Part shown: positions 1-8,644 of the stretch, piece after piece
Numbering within the stretch: position 1 is the stretch's first letter
How the letters are laid out: every line of letters starts with the position of its first letter
Assembly (NCBI RefSeq): GCF_028743495.1
Contig: NZ_CP117968.1
Length of the DNA: 64,000 nt
DNA from: Allobacillus halotolerans
Lineage (GTDB): Bacteria; Bacillota; Bacilli; Bacillales; Alkalibacillaceae
Direction: 5' to 3' (one strand)
Position numbers and translations under genes: made by a program
Notes under the pieces: model-generated
The model's database searches: none
What the model was told of the DNA's origin: nothing
What the model saw: the letters and a program-made list of their open reading frames with translations, nothing else

Positions 1-131
1 AATAAAACAAACACCTACTTCCATTATTTTAGCAGGGAATCCATTGCATTGAAAGACTTCATGCTTGGTAACTAATTCAATAGATGAATTCCGAATCTTT
101 TCTACCCGACTCGGTCTCCAATTCACATCAA

Positions 132-278
132 AGGATCATATTTATTGATTTAGGGAACATATAATCTCTGTTTGGGAGCATAAAAAAGTCATTCGGGAGC
201 ATATCTTCTGACAATGGGATCATATGTGTCTCGCTTGGCTCATATATTTCCAACAAAGACCCATATCCAAGCTTGGCA
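132..278 (-). repeat. 21-bp tandem array (ATATG family)
   Basis: Seven units lie end to end beyond the rpsR terminator. Read on the minus strand each begins with a conserved block close to ATATGNTCCC followed by about 11 variable bases. The ATATG blocks start 21 bp apart in every interval except one of 20 bp. The same family, in the opposite orientation, occurs at 59669-59899. No reading frame or RNA gene explains it. Bases 1-131 hold nothing I can recognise. Confidence 0.8.
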
Positions 279-312
279 AAGTCACACGTTCCCTCTCAAG
301 TTCAAGAAGATG

Positions 313-350
313 AAAAAAGCGACTTACCTTTTCGATAGATAAGTCGCTTC
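313..350 (-). terminator. rho-independent terminator of rpsF-ssb-rpsR
   Basis: Read on the minus strand, AAGCGACTTA and TAAGTCGCTT form a 10-bp stem followed by a run of six T. It lies directly after the rpsR stop codon. Confidence 0.85.
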
Positions 351-354
351 TTTA

Positions 355-582
355 TTATTCGCCACTTACAAATGGTAGTAATGCCATTTGTCTAGCGCGC
401 TTAATTGCTTTAGTCAATTTACGCTGATATTTTGCAGATGTTCCTGTTACACGACGAGGTAAAATTTTACCGCGTTCGGAAACGAAACGTCTTAGCAAGT
501 CAACATCTTTATAGTCGATGTGTGTAATTCCATTCGCTTTGAAATAACACACCTTTCTACGCTTACGTCCACGACGTGCCAT
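355..582 (-). CDS. rpsR: 30S ribosomal protein S18
   Basis: Small-subunit protein that pairs with S6 on the platform of the 30S subunit. The 75-residue product is full length and has the basic N-terminus RRGRKRRK, the KYQRKL segment and the RARQMALLPF ending typical of bacterial S18. It is the last gene of rpsF-ssb-rpsR, 15 bp after ssb, and is followed by a terminator. The start has a good ribosome-binding site, GAGGAGGG, 7 bp upstream. Together with S6 it is expected to feed back on the leader upstream of rpsF. Confidence 0.97.
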   Translation of the reverse strand: MARRGRKRRKVCYFKANGITHIDYKDVDLLRRFVSERGKILPRRVTGTSAKYQRKLTKAIKRARQMALLPFVSGE

Positions 583-597
583 GCAAATCCCTCCTCA

Positions 598-1080
598 TTA
601 AAATGGTAAATCGTCATCTGAAAGGTCGACTGGTTCGCCTTCTCTTTCAAATGGATTATTACTTTTCGGAGCAGACTGTTCTTGTGTCTGTCTCTGAAAG
701 TTTTGATTGTTATTCGATGAGTTTGCCATGGTTGAACCTTGCCCACTTTGACCGGAGCTTCCTTTTGTTTCAAGGAACTGAATGCTCTCAGCCATAACTT
801 CTGTTATATATACACGCTTCCCGTCTTGTCCTTCAAAATTACGCGTTTGGATTCGACCATCGACACCGATCATACTACCTTTTTTCATGTAGTTTGCTAA
901 GTTTTCAGCCTGTCTACGCCAAGCGACACAATTAATAAAGTCCGCTTCACGCTCTCCTTGCTGATTCGAAAACGGTCTGTTTACGGCAATATTGAAGTTT
1001 GCTACTGCTACACCGTTTGGGGTATAACGCAAGTCTGGGTCACGTGTAAGTCTTCCTACTAAAACGACTCGATTCAACAC
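598..1080 (-). CDS. ssb: single-stranded DNA-binding protein
   Basis: Binds single-stranded DNA during replication, repair and recombination. The N-terminal OB fold (about residues 1-105) begins LNRVVLVGRLTRDPDLRY. A low-complexity Q/N/S/G linker follows, then the acidic tip DLSDDDLPF, which is the docking site for partner proteins. I place the start at a GTG 8 bp after AAGGAG, giving 160 residues. A GTG three codons further upstream abuts the ribosome-binding site and is unlikely. It is co-transcribed between the S6 and S18 genes, the usual arrangement in Firmicutes. Confidence 0.96.
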   Translation of the reverse strand: MLNRVVLVGRLTRDPDLRYTPNGVAVANFNIAVNRPFSNQQGEREADFINCVAWRRQAENLANYMKKGSMIGVDGRIQTRNFEGQDGKRVYITEVMAESIQFLETKGSSGQSGQGSTMANSSNNNQNFQRQTQEQSAPKSNNPFEREGEPVDLSDDDLPF

Positions 1081-1092
1081 ATACAACACTCC

Positions 1093-1383
1093 TTATTGGT
1101 CATCTTCACGAATAGCCATATGACGAATAATGTTGTCTGAGAACTTCGCTAAACGATCAAATTCGTTAATAGCTTCTGGTTCAGCTTGGAAATTCAACAA
1201 AACATAGTAACCTTCACGATGGTCGTTGATTTCATAAGCTAAACGTTTCATACCCATTTCGTCAACGTTTTCAAGTTCCGCGCCATTGTCAGTAAGCACT
1301 TTGTTGAAGTATTCGACAACTTCTTTACGTGCTTCTTCTTCTAGATCTGGGCGGATGATGTACATGATTTCGTATTTATTCAT
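1093..1383 (-). CDS. rpsF: 30S ribosomal protein S6
   Basis: Small-subunit protein that forms a heterodimer with S18. The 96-residue product starts MNKYEIMYIIRPD and keeps the family blocks RLAYEINDHREGYYVL and FDRLAKFSDNIIRHM. The start is an ATG behind the strong ribosome-binding site AAAGGAGGTG; the reading frame stays open for 18 codons upstream, but that part is leader RNA. First gene of the S6-SSB-S18 operon, preceded by a structured leader and a good promoter. Confidence 0.97.
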   Translation of the reverse strand: MNKYEIMYIIRPDLEEEARKEVVEYFNKVLTDNGAELENVDEMGMKRLAYEINDHREGYYVLLNFQAEPEAINEFDRLAKFSDNIIRHMAIREDDQ

Positions 1384-1404
1384 CCGTCTGCACCTCCTTT
1401 TGGA

Positions 1405-1480
1405 CTTAGCGGCTCTATTGCATATTGAATAGAGCAAGGAGTAATTTGATTAGATTAATTACTCACATCAACGTATTATA
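1405..1480 (-). promoter_or_regulatory. rpsF promoter and S6:S18-type leader
   Basis: On the minus strand an extended -10 element, TGGTATAAT (core 1475-1480), lies 17 bp from a weak TTGTTT. The transcript then has a hairpin GAGTAATT/AATTACTC, followed by a stem GCTCTATT/AATAGAGC closed by CTT/AAG with an unpaired CGCT on its 3' side. A stem with a CCG-containing bulge just before rpsF is the known S6:S18 autoregulatory element of bacteria. The match is by eye, with no covariance test. Confidence 0.6.
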
Positions 1481-1519
1481 CCAAACAAATCTCATCGAAA
1501 CAACCAAAAATCATTGGAT

Positions 1520-2620
1520 TTACACATTAAAACGGAAATGAATGACGTCACCATCTTGGACGATATATTCTTTACCCTCTAGACGTACTTGTCCTCTTTC
1601 TTTCGCAACAGCCATGGACCCAGCATCCGCCAAATCTTCATAAGAAACGATTTCTGCACGGATAAAACCTCTCTGAAAGTCTGTGTGGATAATTCCAGCA
1701 GCTTCCGGAGCTGTCATACCGGTACGGAATGTCCATGCACGTACTTCTTGTTCTCCTGCCGTAAAATAAGTTGCTAAGCCTAACATATTATAAGAAGCTT
1801 TGATTAATTGATCTAATCCTGATTCCTCAATACCCAGTTCTTGTAAAAATTCAGTTTTCTCTTCGCCTTCTAACTCGGCGATTTCTGCTTCAACTTTCGC
1901 ACAGATGACAATCACTTCTGCATCTTCAGCAGCGGCGAATTCTTTTACGCGCTGGACATGCTCATTTTGCTCAATATCCAACAGCTCGTCTTCCCCGACG
2001 TTTGCTGCGTATAACATTGGTTTCACGGTCAGTAAATGAAGCTGTTTTACATATTTCTGTTGTTCTTTTGTAAACTCAACCGCTCTAGCCGGTGTTTCAT
2101 TTTCAAATGCTTCGCGAAGTTTCTTTAACACTTCAAATTCAAACATTGATTCTTTATCTTTTTGTTTCGCCATTTTCTCCACTTTGTCATAGCGTTTCAT
2201 GACGGTTTCCAAATCTGCAAGAATCAATTCCAAATTGATCGTCTCGATGTCTTCGATTGGATCGACTTTTCCAGATACATGCGTTACATTTTCATCGTCA
2301 AAACAACGAACGACCTGACAAATCGCATCCACTTGCCGGATGTGTGATAAAAATTGGTTACCTAGTCCTTCTCCTTTGCTGGCACCCTTAACAATTCCAG
2401 CGATGTCTGTAAATTCAAATGCTGTTGGTATCGTTTTTTTCGGTTTTACCAATTCAGTCAATTTATTCAAACGATCGTCTGGAACCTCCACAATTCCCAC
2501 ATTCGGATCGATGGTTGCGAATGGATAGTTTGCTGATAAAGCTCCTGCTTGTGTGATGGCATTAAATAATGTCGATTTACCAACGTTCGGCAAGCCGACA
2601 ATTCCTGCTGTTAAAGACAT
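1520..2620 (-). CDS. ychF: redox-regulated ATPase YchF (OLA1 family)
   Basis: Translation-associated P-loop ATPase of the Obg family that binds ribosomes. P-loop GLPNVGKS at residues 9-16, switch region DIAGIVKGAS, and NVGED in place of the NKxD specificity motif, which explains the preference for ATP over GTP in this family. A C-terminal TGS domain is present, with RGFIRAEIVSYEDL. I place the start at MSLTAGIVG behind GAAGGAG, giving 366 residues; the longer open frame lacks support. It sits beside rpsF as in B. subtilis. Confidence 0.96.
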   Translation of the reverse strand: MSLTAGIVGLPNVGKSTLFNAITQAGALSANYPFATIDPNVGIVEVPDDRLNKLTELVKPKKTIPTAFEFTDIAGIVKGASKGEGLGNQFLSHIRQVDAICQVVRCFDDENVTHVSGKVDPIEDIETINLELILADLETVMKRYDKVEKMAKQKDKESMFEFEVLKKLREAFENETPARAVEFTKEQQKYVKQLHLLTVKPMLYAANVGEDELLDIEQNEHVQRVKEFAAAEDAEVIVICAKVEAEIAELEGEEKTEFLQELGIEESGLDQLIKASYNMLGLATYFTAGEQEVRAWTFRTGMTAPEAAGIIHTDFQRGFIRAEIVSYEDLADAGSMAVAKERGQVRLEGKEYIVQDGDVIHFRFNV

Positions 2621-2802
2621 TGTGACGTCCACTCCTTCAATTGATCTACTACCGAATCCTACGTTCAAGATTAGTCATAACAATTATAGTGATTCAACGA
2701 TAAAAACACAAGTAACTGAAAATAAAAAAACAAGAGCACTATAGCCCTTGTTTGGTATGCAAGATGTTGAAATAAGACATTTAATTCAAGAAAATTCGTT
2801 TT

Positions 2803-2818
2803 TGTTTCACGTGAAACA
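2803..2818. promoter_or_regulatory. parS: parS site
   Basis: Perfect 16-bp palindrome TGTTTCACGTGAAACA, the ParB/Spo0J binding site, in the gap between yyzM and ychF. Confidence 0.95.
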
Positions 2819-2819
2819 A

Positions 2820-3017
2820 TTATTCTTCAGATTTAACGAGCACCTTTTTCAACTTCTTTTCAAACTGTTTTCTTGGAATCATGACACTGTGATCACAGCC
2901 TTGACACTTGATACGGATATCCATGCCCATCCGGACAATTTTCCATTCATTCGTCCCACATGGGTGCTGTTTCTTCATTTCGACGATGTCATGTAATCCA
3001 AAATCCTTATCTGCCAT
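2820..3017 (-). CDS. yyzM: DUF951 small protein (YyzM-like)
   Basis: A 65-residue basic protein with one CxxC pair (CQGCDH), two further histidines, and the segment FGLHDIVEMKKQHPCGTNEW that marks the DUF951 family. B. subtilis YyzM is its counterpart in the same place. A zinc-binding role is plausible from the cysteines, but the function is unknown. The start is preceded by GAAGGAAG. A parS site lies directly beyond the stop codon. Confidence 0.85.
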   Translation of the reverse strand: MADKDFGLHDIVEMKKQHPCGTNEWKIVRMGMDIRIKCQGCDHSVMIPRKQFEKKLKKVLVKSEE

Positions 3018-3116
3018 CTGAGCATCTTCCTTTCTATATCCATTGCCAAATGTTTACCTCAAGATTATTCTGGGAAACAGATAAGCACTTAACGTGCACA
3101 ATCTATGTTTATTTTA

Positions 3117-4142
3117 TCAAATTTTATAGGCTGCTGCTCGTTTAATGATAGGAAACAATAGAATCGCACCAAGGACATATAAATTCAACACTCCATAAAG
3201 AGGATATAAGTAACTAATTAGATGAGAAAATGAGAAGAACGAAAACGGTAGTGCAATTAGTAAAACATATAGACCGACTCTACCTGTTGAGTGTTGTTTA
3301 AAGAATTCTTTAAGTCGAGAAATGATTCCAAATAAACTCGTCAACGCTGTTGTATAGATGGCAAACCATAATAAAACAGCCATCAACAGAAATATTTCAA
3401 ACGGATAACCATTCAAAATGGCAAACAACGGTATTTCATAGAAATAAAGTTGTTCGGCGACGGAGATCAAACTCATATTATAAACCATAGAGATTGATCC
3501 TAGAATTAGTCCGCTGCCAATACTAGCAACATAAATTTCTTTTTTACTTTTTATTTCTTTTCCAACTGCACTTAATACTGCAATTAACGGTAACACATTG
3601 AGTGAGGTAAATGGGATGGCTTGTACCCAATTTGATTGATCGCTAATGCCATAAAAAAAGGAAACACGTTCTTGAAAAACGAAAATCATCAGTACGAGAA
3701 ACAGTCCTACAATGAGTAACGGCAATAAAAATCGATTAATGGATAGTACGCCGTCCATCCCTCTGGGAATAATGACAAGTAGCAAAAGAACCATTAATAG
3801 AATACCAACAACATTTGACCATTCAAATATCGTGACTGTAGCACCACTGCCGGCAATCATGACAAAGAGTGTCGTGAATAAATAAATCATAACTAATAAA
3901 TCATAAACTTTTGCAGATTTGACACCTAAAAATTGCTCCAATACCGGCATATAGTGCTCTGATTTTTTTAAATAGCTTACTTCCAAGATTACATGACAAC
4001 TAATGATAAACATAATCGTAAATAAAACAATGGCCAGACTGCTACCAAGACCAAAGAACTCCCAAATTTCTCTGCCAGAAGCATAACCAGCACCTACCAT
4101 CGTTGCAATTATTAAACCAATCCATTTGAATCCATTAATCAT
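3117..4142 (-). CDS. YkvI-like integral membrane protein
   Basis: About 341 residues with roughly ten hydrophobic helices and few charged loops. The N-terminus, FKWIGLIIATMVGAGYASG, is like that of the YkvI family, which is distantly related to amino-acid/sodium symporters with a LeuT-like fold. The substrate is unknown. The start is the ATG behind GGAGG; 20 more in-frame codons upstream are not preceded by a ribosome-binding site. It is divergent from yyaC, and I recall no equivalent at this place in B. subtilis, so it may be a lineage-specific insertion. Confidence 0.75.
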   Translation of the reverse strand: MINGFKWIGLIIATMVGAGYASGREIWEFFGLGSSLAIVLFTIMFIISCHVILEVSYLKKSEHYMPVLEQFLGVKSAKVYDLLVMIYLFTTLFVMIAGSGATVTIFEWSNVVGILLMVLLLLVIIPRGMDGVLSINRFLLPLLIVGLFLVLMIFVFQERVSFFYGISDQSNWVQAIPFTSLNVLPLIAVLSAVGKEIKSKKEIYVASIGSGLILGSISMVYNMSLISVAEQLYFYEIPLFAILNGYPFEIFLLMAVLLWFAIYTTALTSLFGIISRLKEFFKQHSTGRVGLYVLLIALPFSFFSFSHLISYLYPLYGVLNLYVLGAILLFPIIKRAAAYKI

Positions 4143-4214
4143 AGTCGGCCTCCAACGTATAAATGAATCGTAAAATCCGTATACTAATAGAAATATGTAC
4201 AAGGAGTAAAAACT

Positions 4215-4778
4215 ATGTCTAAATCAATGATATTGAAAAAATCTACTTATCATATGAATGATTCATTCGTTAGTTTAAAGCTATCTCGGTTTTTAACGAA
4301 TCATTTGCCGACTGACCAACCAATCATTCTATTATGTATTGGTACCGATCGTTCAACGGGTGATAGCCTTGGCCCACTCGTTGGTTCGTTTTTGAAAGAA
4401 TCCCTAATCAAAAATATTCATGTGTTCGGAACACTGGATGAACCCGTACATGCCAAGAACCTTCCTGAAACGATTCAGCAAGTTGAAGAAACCTTTCATA
4501 ACCCTTATATCATCGCAGTTGACGCTGCATTAGGTTCTATCAGAAAGGTAAAAACAATGGATATTGGACTGGGATCCCTCCAACCAGGAGCTGCAGTGAA
4601 GAAGAAAATTTCTTCGATCGGAAACCTCTACATTAAAGGTTATGTCAATGTCGGTGGATTTTTGGAATATACGGTGTTGCAATGTACGCGACTCAGTGAT
4701 GTAATGAGCATGGCTCAAATCATTACAAAAGCAATCCAATATGCAGATACAAGATTATCGGTTAATGGGATTGATTAA
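4215..4778 (+). CDS. yyaC: spore protease YyaC
   Basis: Sporulation protein of the YyaC family, related in fold to the GPR/HybD proteases that process spore or enzyme precursors. The conserved motifs are CIGTDRSTGDSLGPLVGS near residue 42, VHAKNL, and IAVDAALGS; aspartates in the first and last are the likely metal ligands. Length 187, slightly shorter than B. subtilis YyaC. Start behind AAGGAG. It lies divergently next to the ParAB region, as in B. subtilis, and is closed by a bidirectional terminator. Confidence 0.88.
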   Translation: MSKSMILKKSTYHMNDSFVSLKLSRFLTNHLPTDQPIILLCIGTDRSTGDSLGPLVGSFLKESLIKNIHVFGTLDEPVHAKNLPETIQQVEETFHNPYIIAVDAALGSIRKVKTMDIGLGSLQPGAAVKKKISSIGNLYIKGYVNVGGFLEYTVLQCTRLSDVMSMAQIITKAIQYADTRLSVNGID

Positions 4779-4848
4779 TCTTTGATGGTCGGATGACTAA
4801 AAGCGTTTAAACGGATAACAAATGGTTTTTACAGCATAAAATCCCGTA

Positions 4849-4896
4849 AAAAAGAGTTGTCCAAAGTCTTTCAAAAGACCCCGACAACTCTTTTTA
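4849..4896. terminator. bidirectional terminator between yyaC and the DUF554 gene
   Basis: AAAGAGTTGTC and GACAACTCTTT form an 11-bp stem with T-runs on both sides, placed between two convergent genes. Confidence 0.85.
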
Positions 4897-4913
4897 TATG
4901 ATAAGAGCTATAA

Positions 4914-5642
4914 TTACGAAAACCAATTTGGAACCTGAAGGTAAATAAACAGTACAAATCCGACAATTACTAAACTCGGAAGTAAGTTAGCGACACGGAT
5001 TCGAGTGACATTCAATAAATTCAATCCAATAGCAACAATCAATAACCCACCTGTTGCAGTCATATCTTCAATAAATAAATTAAAGAAAGACTCGGGGAAA
5101 AACTGATCGATTTGAGTAGCAAATAATGCAATGACACCTTCGTAAATGACTACAGGAATCAATGAGAAAATGACGCCGAAACCTAATGTTGTCGTAAGTA
5201 CTAATGCAGTAAATCCATCCAGTATGGACTTGGTATAAAGTATCTCATGGTTGCCATGGATCCCACTATCCAAAGGACCGATCACCGCAAGTGCTCCGAC
5301 GCAAAAGATTAGCGATGCTGTCACAAATCCTTCTGCTATATTGGACTCTTTACCCTCTTTTTTAAAACGCACTTCTAAGTGTGCACCTACTCTGTTCAAT
5401 TTTTCATCTAAGTCAATTCCTTCACCGATTACTGCACCAAATAGCAGACTAAGGAGTATAACAATGGTTCTGTCCGATTCCAGTCCCATCGTAAACCCCA
5501 ACGCGATTACCGTCAGACCGATTCCCGCCATGATGGTTTCTTTAATTCTTTCATTTATTTTATTAAAAAACAGACCGAATACTGTTCCTAATGCAATTCC
5601 TAATCCATTAACAATAACACCGACTAATTCTATATCAACCAC
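4914..5642 (-). CDS. DUF554 membrane protein (YdfK/YqgA-like)
   Basis: A 242-residue integral membrane protein with about seven hydrophobic segments. The opening VGVIVNGLGIALGTVFGL and the block GAVIGEGIDLDEKLNRVG are typical of DUF554. The function is not established. The start is GTG after GGGAG. A perfect parS site lies directly upstream and the spo0J terminator follows that on the far side, so this gene interrupts the B. subtilis order between yyaC and spo0J. Confidence 0.82.
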   Translation of the reverse strand: MVDIELVGVIVNGLGIALGTVFGLFFNKINERIKETIMAGIGLTVIALGFTMGLESDRTIVILLSLLFGAVIGEGIDLDEKLNRVGAHLEVRFKKEGKESNIAEGFVTASLIFCVGALAVIGPLDSGIHGNHEILYTKSILDGFTALVLTTTLGFGVIFSLIPVVIYEGVIALFATQIDQFFPESFFNLFIEDMTATGGLLIVAIGLNLLNVTRIRVANLLPSLVIVGFVLFIYLQVPNWFS

Positions 5643-5653
5643 CTACTCCCTTT

Positions 5654-5669
5654 TGTTTCACGTGAAACA
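5654..5669. promoter_or_regulatory. parS: parS site
   Basis: Perfect TGTTTCACGTGAAACA just upstream of the DUF554 gene and about 100 bp from the end of spo0J. Confidence 0.95.
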
Positions 5670-5672
5670 ATA

Positions 5673-5747
5673 GAAAAAGAAATGTCTTCCTAGATGAAAT
5701 GAAAGTCGCCCATGAGAACGCCATTTCAACCGGTTAGACATTTCTTT
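5673..5747 (-). terminator. terminator of soj-spo0J
   Basis: Read on the minus strand, AGAAATGTCT pairs with AGACATTTCT and a T-run follows. The loop has an inner pairing between GAAATG and CATTTC. Confidence 0.7.
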
Positions 5748-5776
5748 ACTATTCATTCTTTTATCACTGGTGCATA

Positions 5777-6619
5777 TTATTTTCCTTGATTCATCAAATC
5801 AAGTATTCTCTCAAGATCTTCTTTACTGAAATACTCAATTTCGATTTTGCCTTTTCTTTTACCTTGTTGAATGGTAACAGACGTACCGAAAAGATCTCTT
5901 AATTCTGTTTCCTTTGAAGCAATGAAGATATCTTTTTTCTCTGGTCTCTTTTTTGGTTTTTGATTGTTTTCATTCAAGCGGGTAATTAATTGCTCCACTT
6001 GTCTAACATTCAATCCTTCTTTACGAATCTTATCTGCAACCATTAGTATTTCTTCTTCTTTTTTCAATGCTAATAATGCCCGTCCGTGGCCCATCGTGAG
6101 CTCTTTACTGTTAATCATCGCACGTACTTTTGTCGGCAAGGAAAGCAGACGAATCATATTTGCGATGTGTGGACGACTTTTCCCAAGTCGTTTTGCCAAT
6201 TCATCATGTGTTATATTCAGCTCATTAATCAATCGGTCGTAAGCTTCAGCTTCTTCCATCGGATTAAGGTCTTCTCTTTGCAAGTTTTCAAGTAATGCCA
6301 ATTCCATCATGTCTTGGTCATCTAAATCACGAATGACAGCTGGTATGGTCTCAAGACCGGCTTCCTTTGATGCACGGAATCTACGCTCGCCTACGACGAT
6401 TTCATATCCTTTGATGGATTGACGAACAATGATGGGCTGTAAAACGCCATATTGTAAGATGGAGTCCTTCAATTCCTCAATTGCATCAGCCTCGAAAACC
6501 TTACGTGGTTGATAAGGGTTTGCCCGAATTTCATTGATCGCTACTTCTCGTACCGTCTCTTCATCAAAATTAACATCCTGAAATAAAGCATTCACACCTT
6601 TACCCAACCCTCTGGCCAT
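5777..6619 (-). CDS. spo0J: chromosome partition protein ParB/Spo0J
   Basis: CTP-dependent DNA clamp that loads at parS, spreads, and recruits SMC condensin to the origin. The N-terminal domain carries NPYQPRKVF and GERRFRA (the CTP-binding region). A helix-turn-helix follows, LAKRLGKSRPHIANMIRLL, and then the C-terminal dimerisation domain. Length 280 is normal. The start ATG, with GGAAGTGA upstream, lies inside the end of soj (20-bp overlap), so the two are translationally coupled. Perfect parS sites flank the region. Confidence 0.97.
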   Translation of the reverse strand: MARGLGKGVNALFQDVNFDEETVREVAINEIRANPYQPRKVFEADAIEELKDSILQYGVLQPIIVRQSIKGYEIVVGERRFRASKEAGLETIPAVIRDLDDQDMMELALLENLQREDLNPMEEAEAYDRLINELNITHDELAKRLGKSRPHIANMIRLLSLPTKVRAMINSKELTMGHGRALLALKKEEEILMVADKIRKEGLNVRQVEQLITRLNENNQKPKKRPEKKDIFIASKETELRDLFGTSVTIQQGKRKGKIEIEYFSKEDLERILDLMNQGK

Positions 6620-7373
6620 TTGCCATCACTTCCTTCGCTAAATCACTATACACTTCAGCACCTCTTGAGCGAGGATCGTATTTAATAATAGGTTCCCCGT
6701 GACTTGGTGCTTCACCTAAGCGAACGTTTCTAGGAATAATCGATTGAAATACTTTCTCTTGAAAGTACTTTTTCACTTCTTCAATGACTTGAATACCAAG
6801 ATTTGTTCTTGCATCCAGCATTGTCAGTAAAACACCTTCAATTGCTAAATTATGATTCAATCTTTTCTGGACCAATCGAATTGTGTTCAGCAATTGACTT
6901 AATCCCTCAAGTGCATAATATTCACATTGAACTGGTATAAGCACGCTATCAGCTGCTGTCAAAGCATTCAACGTTAACAATCCAAGCGATGGAGGGCAAT
7001 CGATAATAATATAATCATAGTTGTCACGTGTTTCTTCTATCGCTTTTCGTAATCTTAACTCTCTAGAAATGGTAGGAACCAATTCTATTTCTGAACCAGC
7101 CAATTGAATCGTTGCTGGTACTGCATCAAGATTAGGTATGTTCGAAGGCATGAGTGCATGATTGATATTTTCTTCTTCAATTAATACATCATAAATACAT
7201 GTAGATGTTTCTCCTTTATTGATTCCAATCCCACTTGTGGCATTCCCTTGTGGATCGATATCAATGAGAAGGACTTTATTCCCCATATCAGCTAAACATG
7301 CACTCAAATTAACTGCTGTAGTTGTTTTGCCAACGCCGCCTTTTTGGTTTGCAATGGCAATTACTTTTCCCAT
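6600..7373 (-). CDS. soj: chromosome partition ATPase ParA/Soj
   Basis: Deviant Walker ATPase that works with Spo0J in origin segregation and in control of DnaA. The deviant Walker A motif KGGVGKTT is at residues 11-18, Walker A' is DIDPQGNAT and Walker B is IIIDCPPSLG. Length 257 is normal. The start is behind AGGTGA. A possible promoter with a TATAAT -10 lies about 35 bp upstream, and a terminator separates soj from noc, so soj-spo0J can be transcribed on its own. Confidence 0.97.
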   Translation of the reverse strand: MGKVIAIANQKGGVGKTTTAVNLSACLADMGNKVLLIDIDPQGNATSGIGINKGETSTCIYDVLIEEENINHALMPSNIPNLDAVPATIQLAGSEIELVPTISRELRLRKAIEETRDNYDYIIIDCPPSLGLLTLNALTAADSVLIPVQCEYYALEGLSQLLNTIRLVQKRLNHNLAIEGVLLTMLDARTNLGIQVIEEVKKYFQEKVFQSIIPRNVRLGEAPSHGEPIIKYDPRSRGAEVYSDLAKEVMANGQRVG

Positions 7374-7512
7374 CTATGTCACCTGCCTACTTCTTTCACA
7401 ATTTACTATTATAATGAACAATTTGATAGCTATAAATTATATTTTATCATGAACGAACCCGTTATGTTAGTTAAATATATAGTTTAATAGAGTGTTTACG
7501 AAAAAAAGAATA

Positions 7513-7546
7513 AAAAAAGCCCATCTTATTCATAAAGACAGGCTTA
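7513..7546 (-). terminator. terminator of noc
   Basis: On the minus strand AAGCCTGTCTT pairs imperfectly with AAGATGGGCTT, followed by seven T. Confidence 0.75.
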
Positions 7547-7565
7547 AAGAAGGTGATGAATCTAA

Positions 7566-8429
7566 TTACTTGTTTTTCGGGATTTTTATCGTAATTTTAT
7601 AGTGATCTTCCTCTTCAGATTCCTCTGATTCCACGTTTAATCCTGAATCGGAGACCATGCTCAATGATTGACGAATTGTATTTAAAGCAATGCGAAGATC
7701 TCTACTGACGCCTTTCATTTTCGGTTTTTGCTTTGGTTTCTCTTCAGATGGATCTTCTGGATGGAGTAACGCATCGATTTGTTCTTCCGTTTGCTTCACA
7801 TTGAGGTGATTTTCAATAACCAAGCCTAAAACTTCTTCTTGAAGTGACTCGTCTTTTAATGAAATTAATGCTCGTGCATGTCTTTCTGTAATCTCTTTAT
7901 TTAATATGGCTTGTTGAACAACGCTTGGCAGCTTCAACAACCGAAGCTTATTGGCAATGGTTGATTGACTTTTACCAAGACGTTGAGCTAGCGCTTCTTG
8001 TGTCAATCCGTGCTGCGATAGCAATTGTTCATAAGCAATCGCTTCTTCAATGACTGTCAGCTCTTCTCGTTGAAGGTTTTCAATCAATGCAACGGATGCT
8101 GTTTCTGTATCCGTCATATTTTTGACGATTGCTGGGATTGTTTCCCACTCTAACGATTGAACTGCTCGCCACCTTCTCTCACCGGCAATTAATTCATATC
8201 GTTCTTCTTCTTCTATTTTACGGATAACGATTGGTTGAATCATTCCATGTGTGTGAATCGTTTGTGCGAGTTCATTAATTTTTTCTTCATCAAAAATCGA
8301 ACGAGGCTGATATTGATTGGGGCTTATTTTATCCACTTCAATTTGCACAACTTCATTACTTACCTCTGATGAAACATCCTTGTCGGAATTGGAAGCATTT
8401 TTACCGAACAACTTACTAATTGTACCCAT
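7566..8429 (-). CDS. noc: nucleoid occlusion protein Noc
   Basis: ParB-like protein that binds its own DNA sites and the membrane, blocking division over the nucleoid. The N-terminus MGTISKLFGK resembles the short amphipathic membrane-targeting helix of Noc. It is followed by NQYQPRSIF, GERRWRA, and the helix-turn-helix LAQRLGKSQSTIANKLRLL. It is a second ParB-type gene near soj-spo0J, in the place Noc holds in B. subtilis. Length 287 is normal and the start follows AAGGTG. I saw no Noc binding site here, as expected near the origin. Confidence 0.95.
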   Translation of the reverse strand: MGTISKLFGKNASNSDKDVSSEVSNEVVQIEVDKISPNQYQPRSIFDEEKINELAQTIHTHGMIQPIVIRKIEEEERYELIAGERRWRAVQSLEWETIPAIVKNMTDTETASVALIENLQREELTVIEEAIAYEQLLSQHGLTQEALAQRLGKSQSTIANKLRLLKLPSVVQQAILNKEITERHARALISLKDESLQEEVLGLVIENHLNVKQTEEQIDALLHPEDPSEEKPKQKPKMKGVSRDLRIALNTIRQSLSMVSDSGLNVESEESEEEDHYKITIKIPKNK

Positions 8430-8562
8430 TTTTATGGCACCTTCCTTATCAAGAATACGAACTCTATTATGTAAATAAAACTCGTCAATCGACGAGCTTT
8501 TGACAACATCATAAAAAATTGTGTAACAATCTAGTGGTCAATTTTAATTATAAAATAATCTA

Positions 8563-8578
8563 TGTTTCACGTGAAACA
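8563..8578. promoter_or_regulatory. parS: parS site
   Basis: Perfect TGTTTCACGTGAAACA in the gap between noc and rsmG. Confidence 0.95.
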
Positions 8579-8644
8579 TTTCAAATCTACCTTTACTGCT
8601 ATCTTACCACAATTTACTTATCTGGAGAAGGTTTAAATTGTGCT

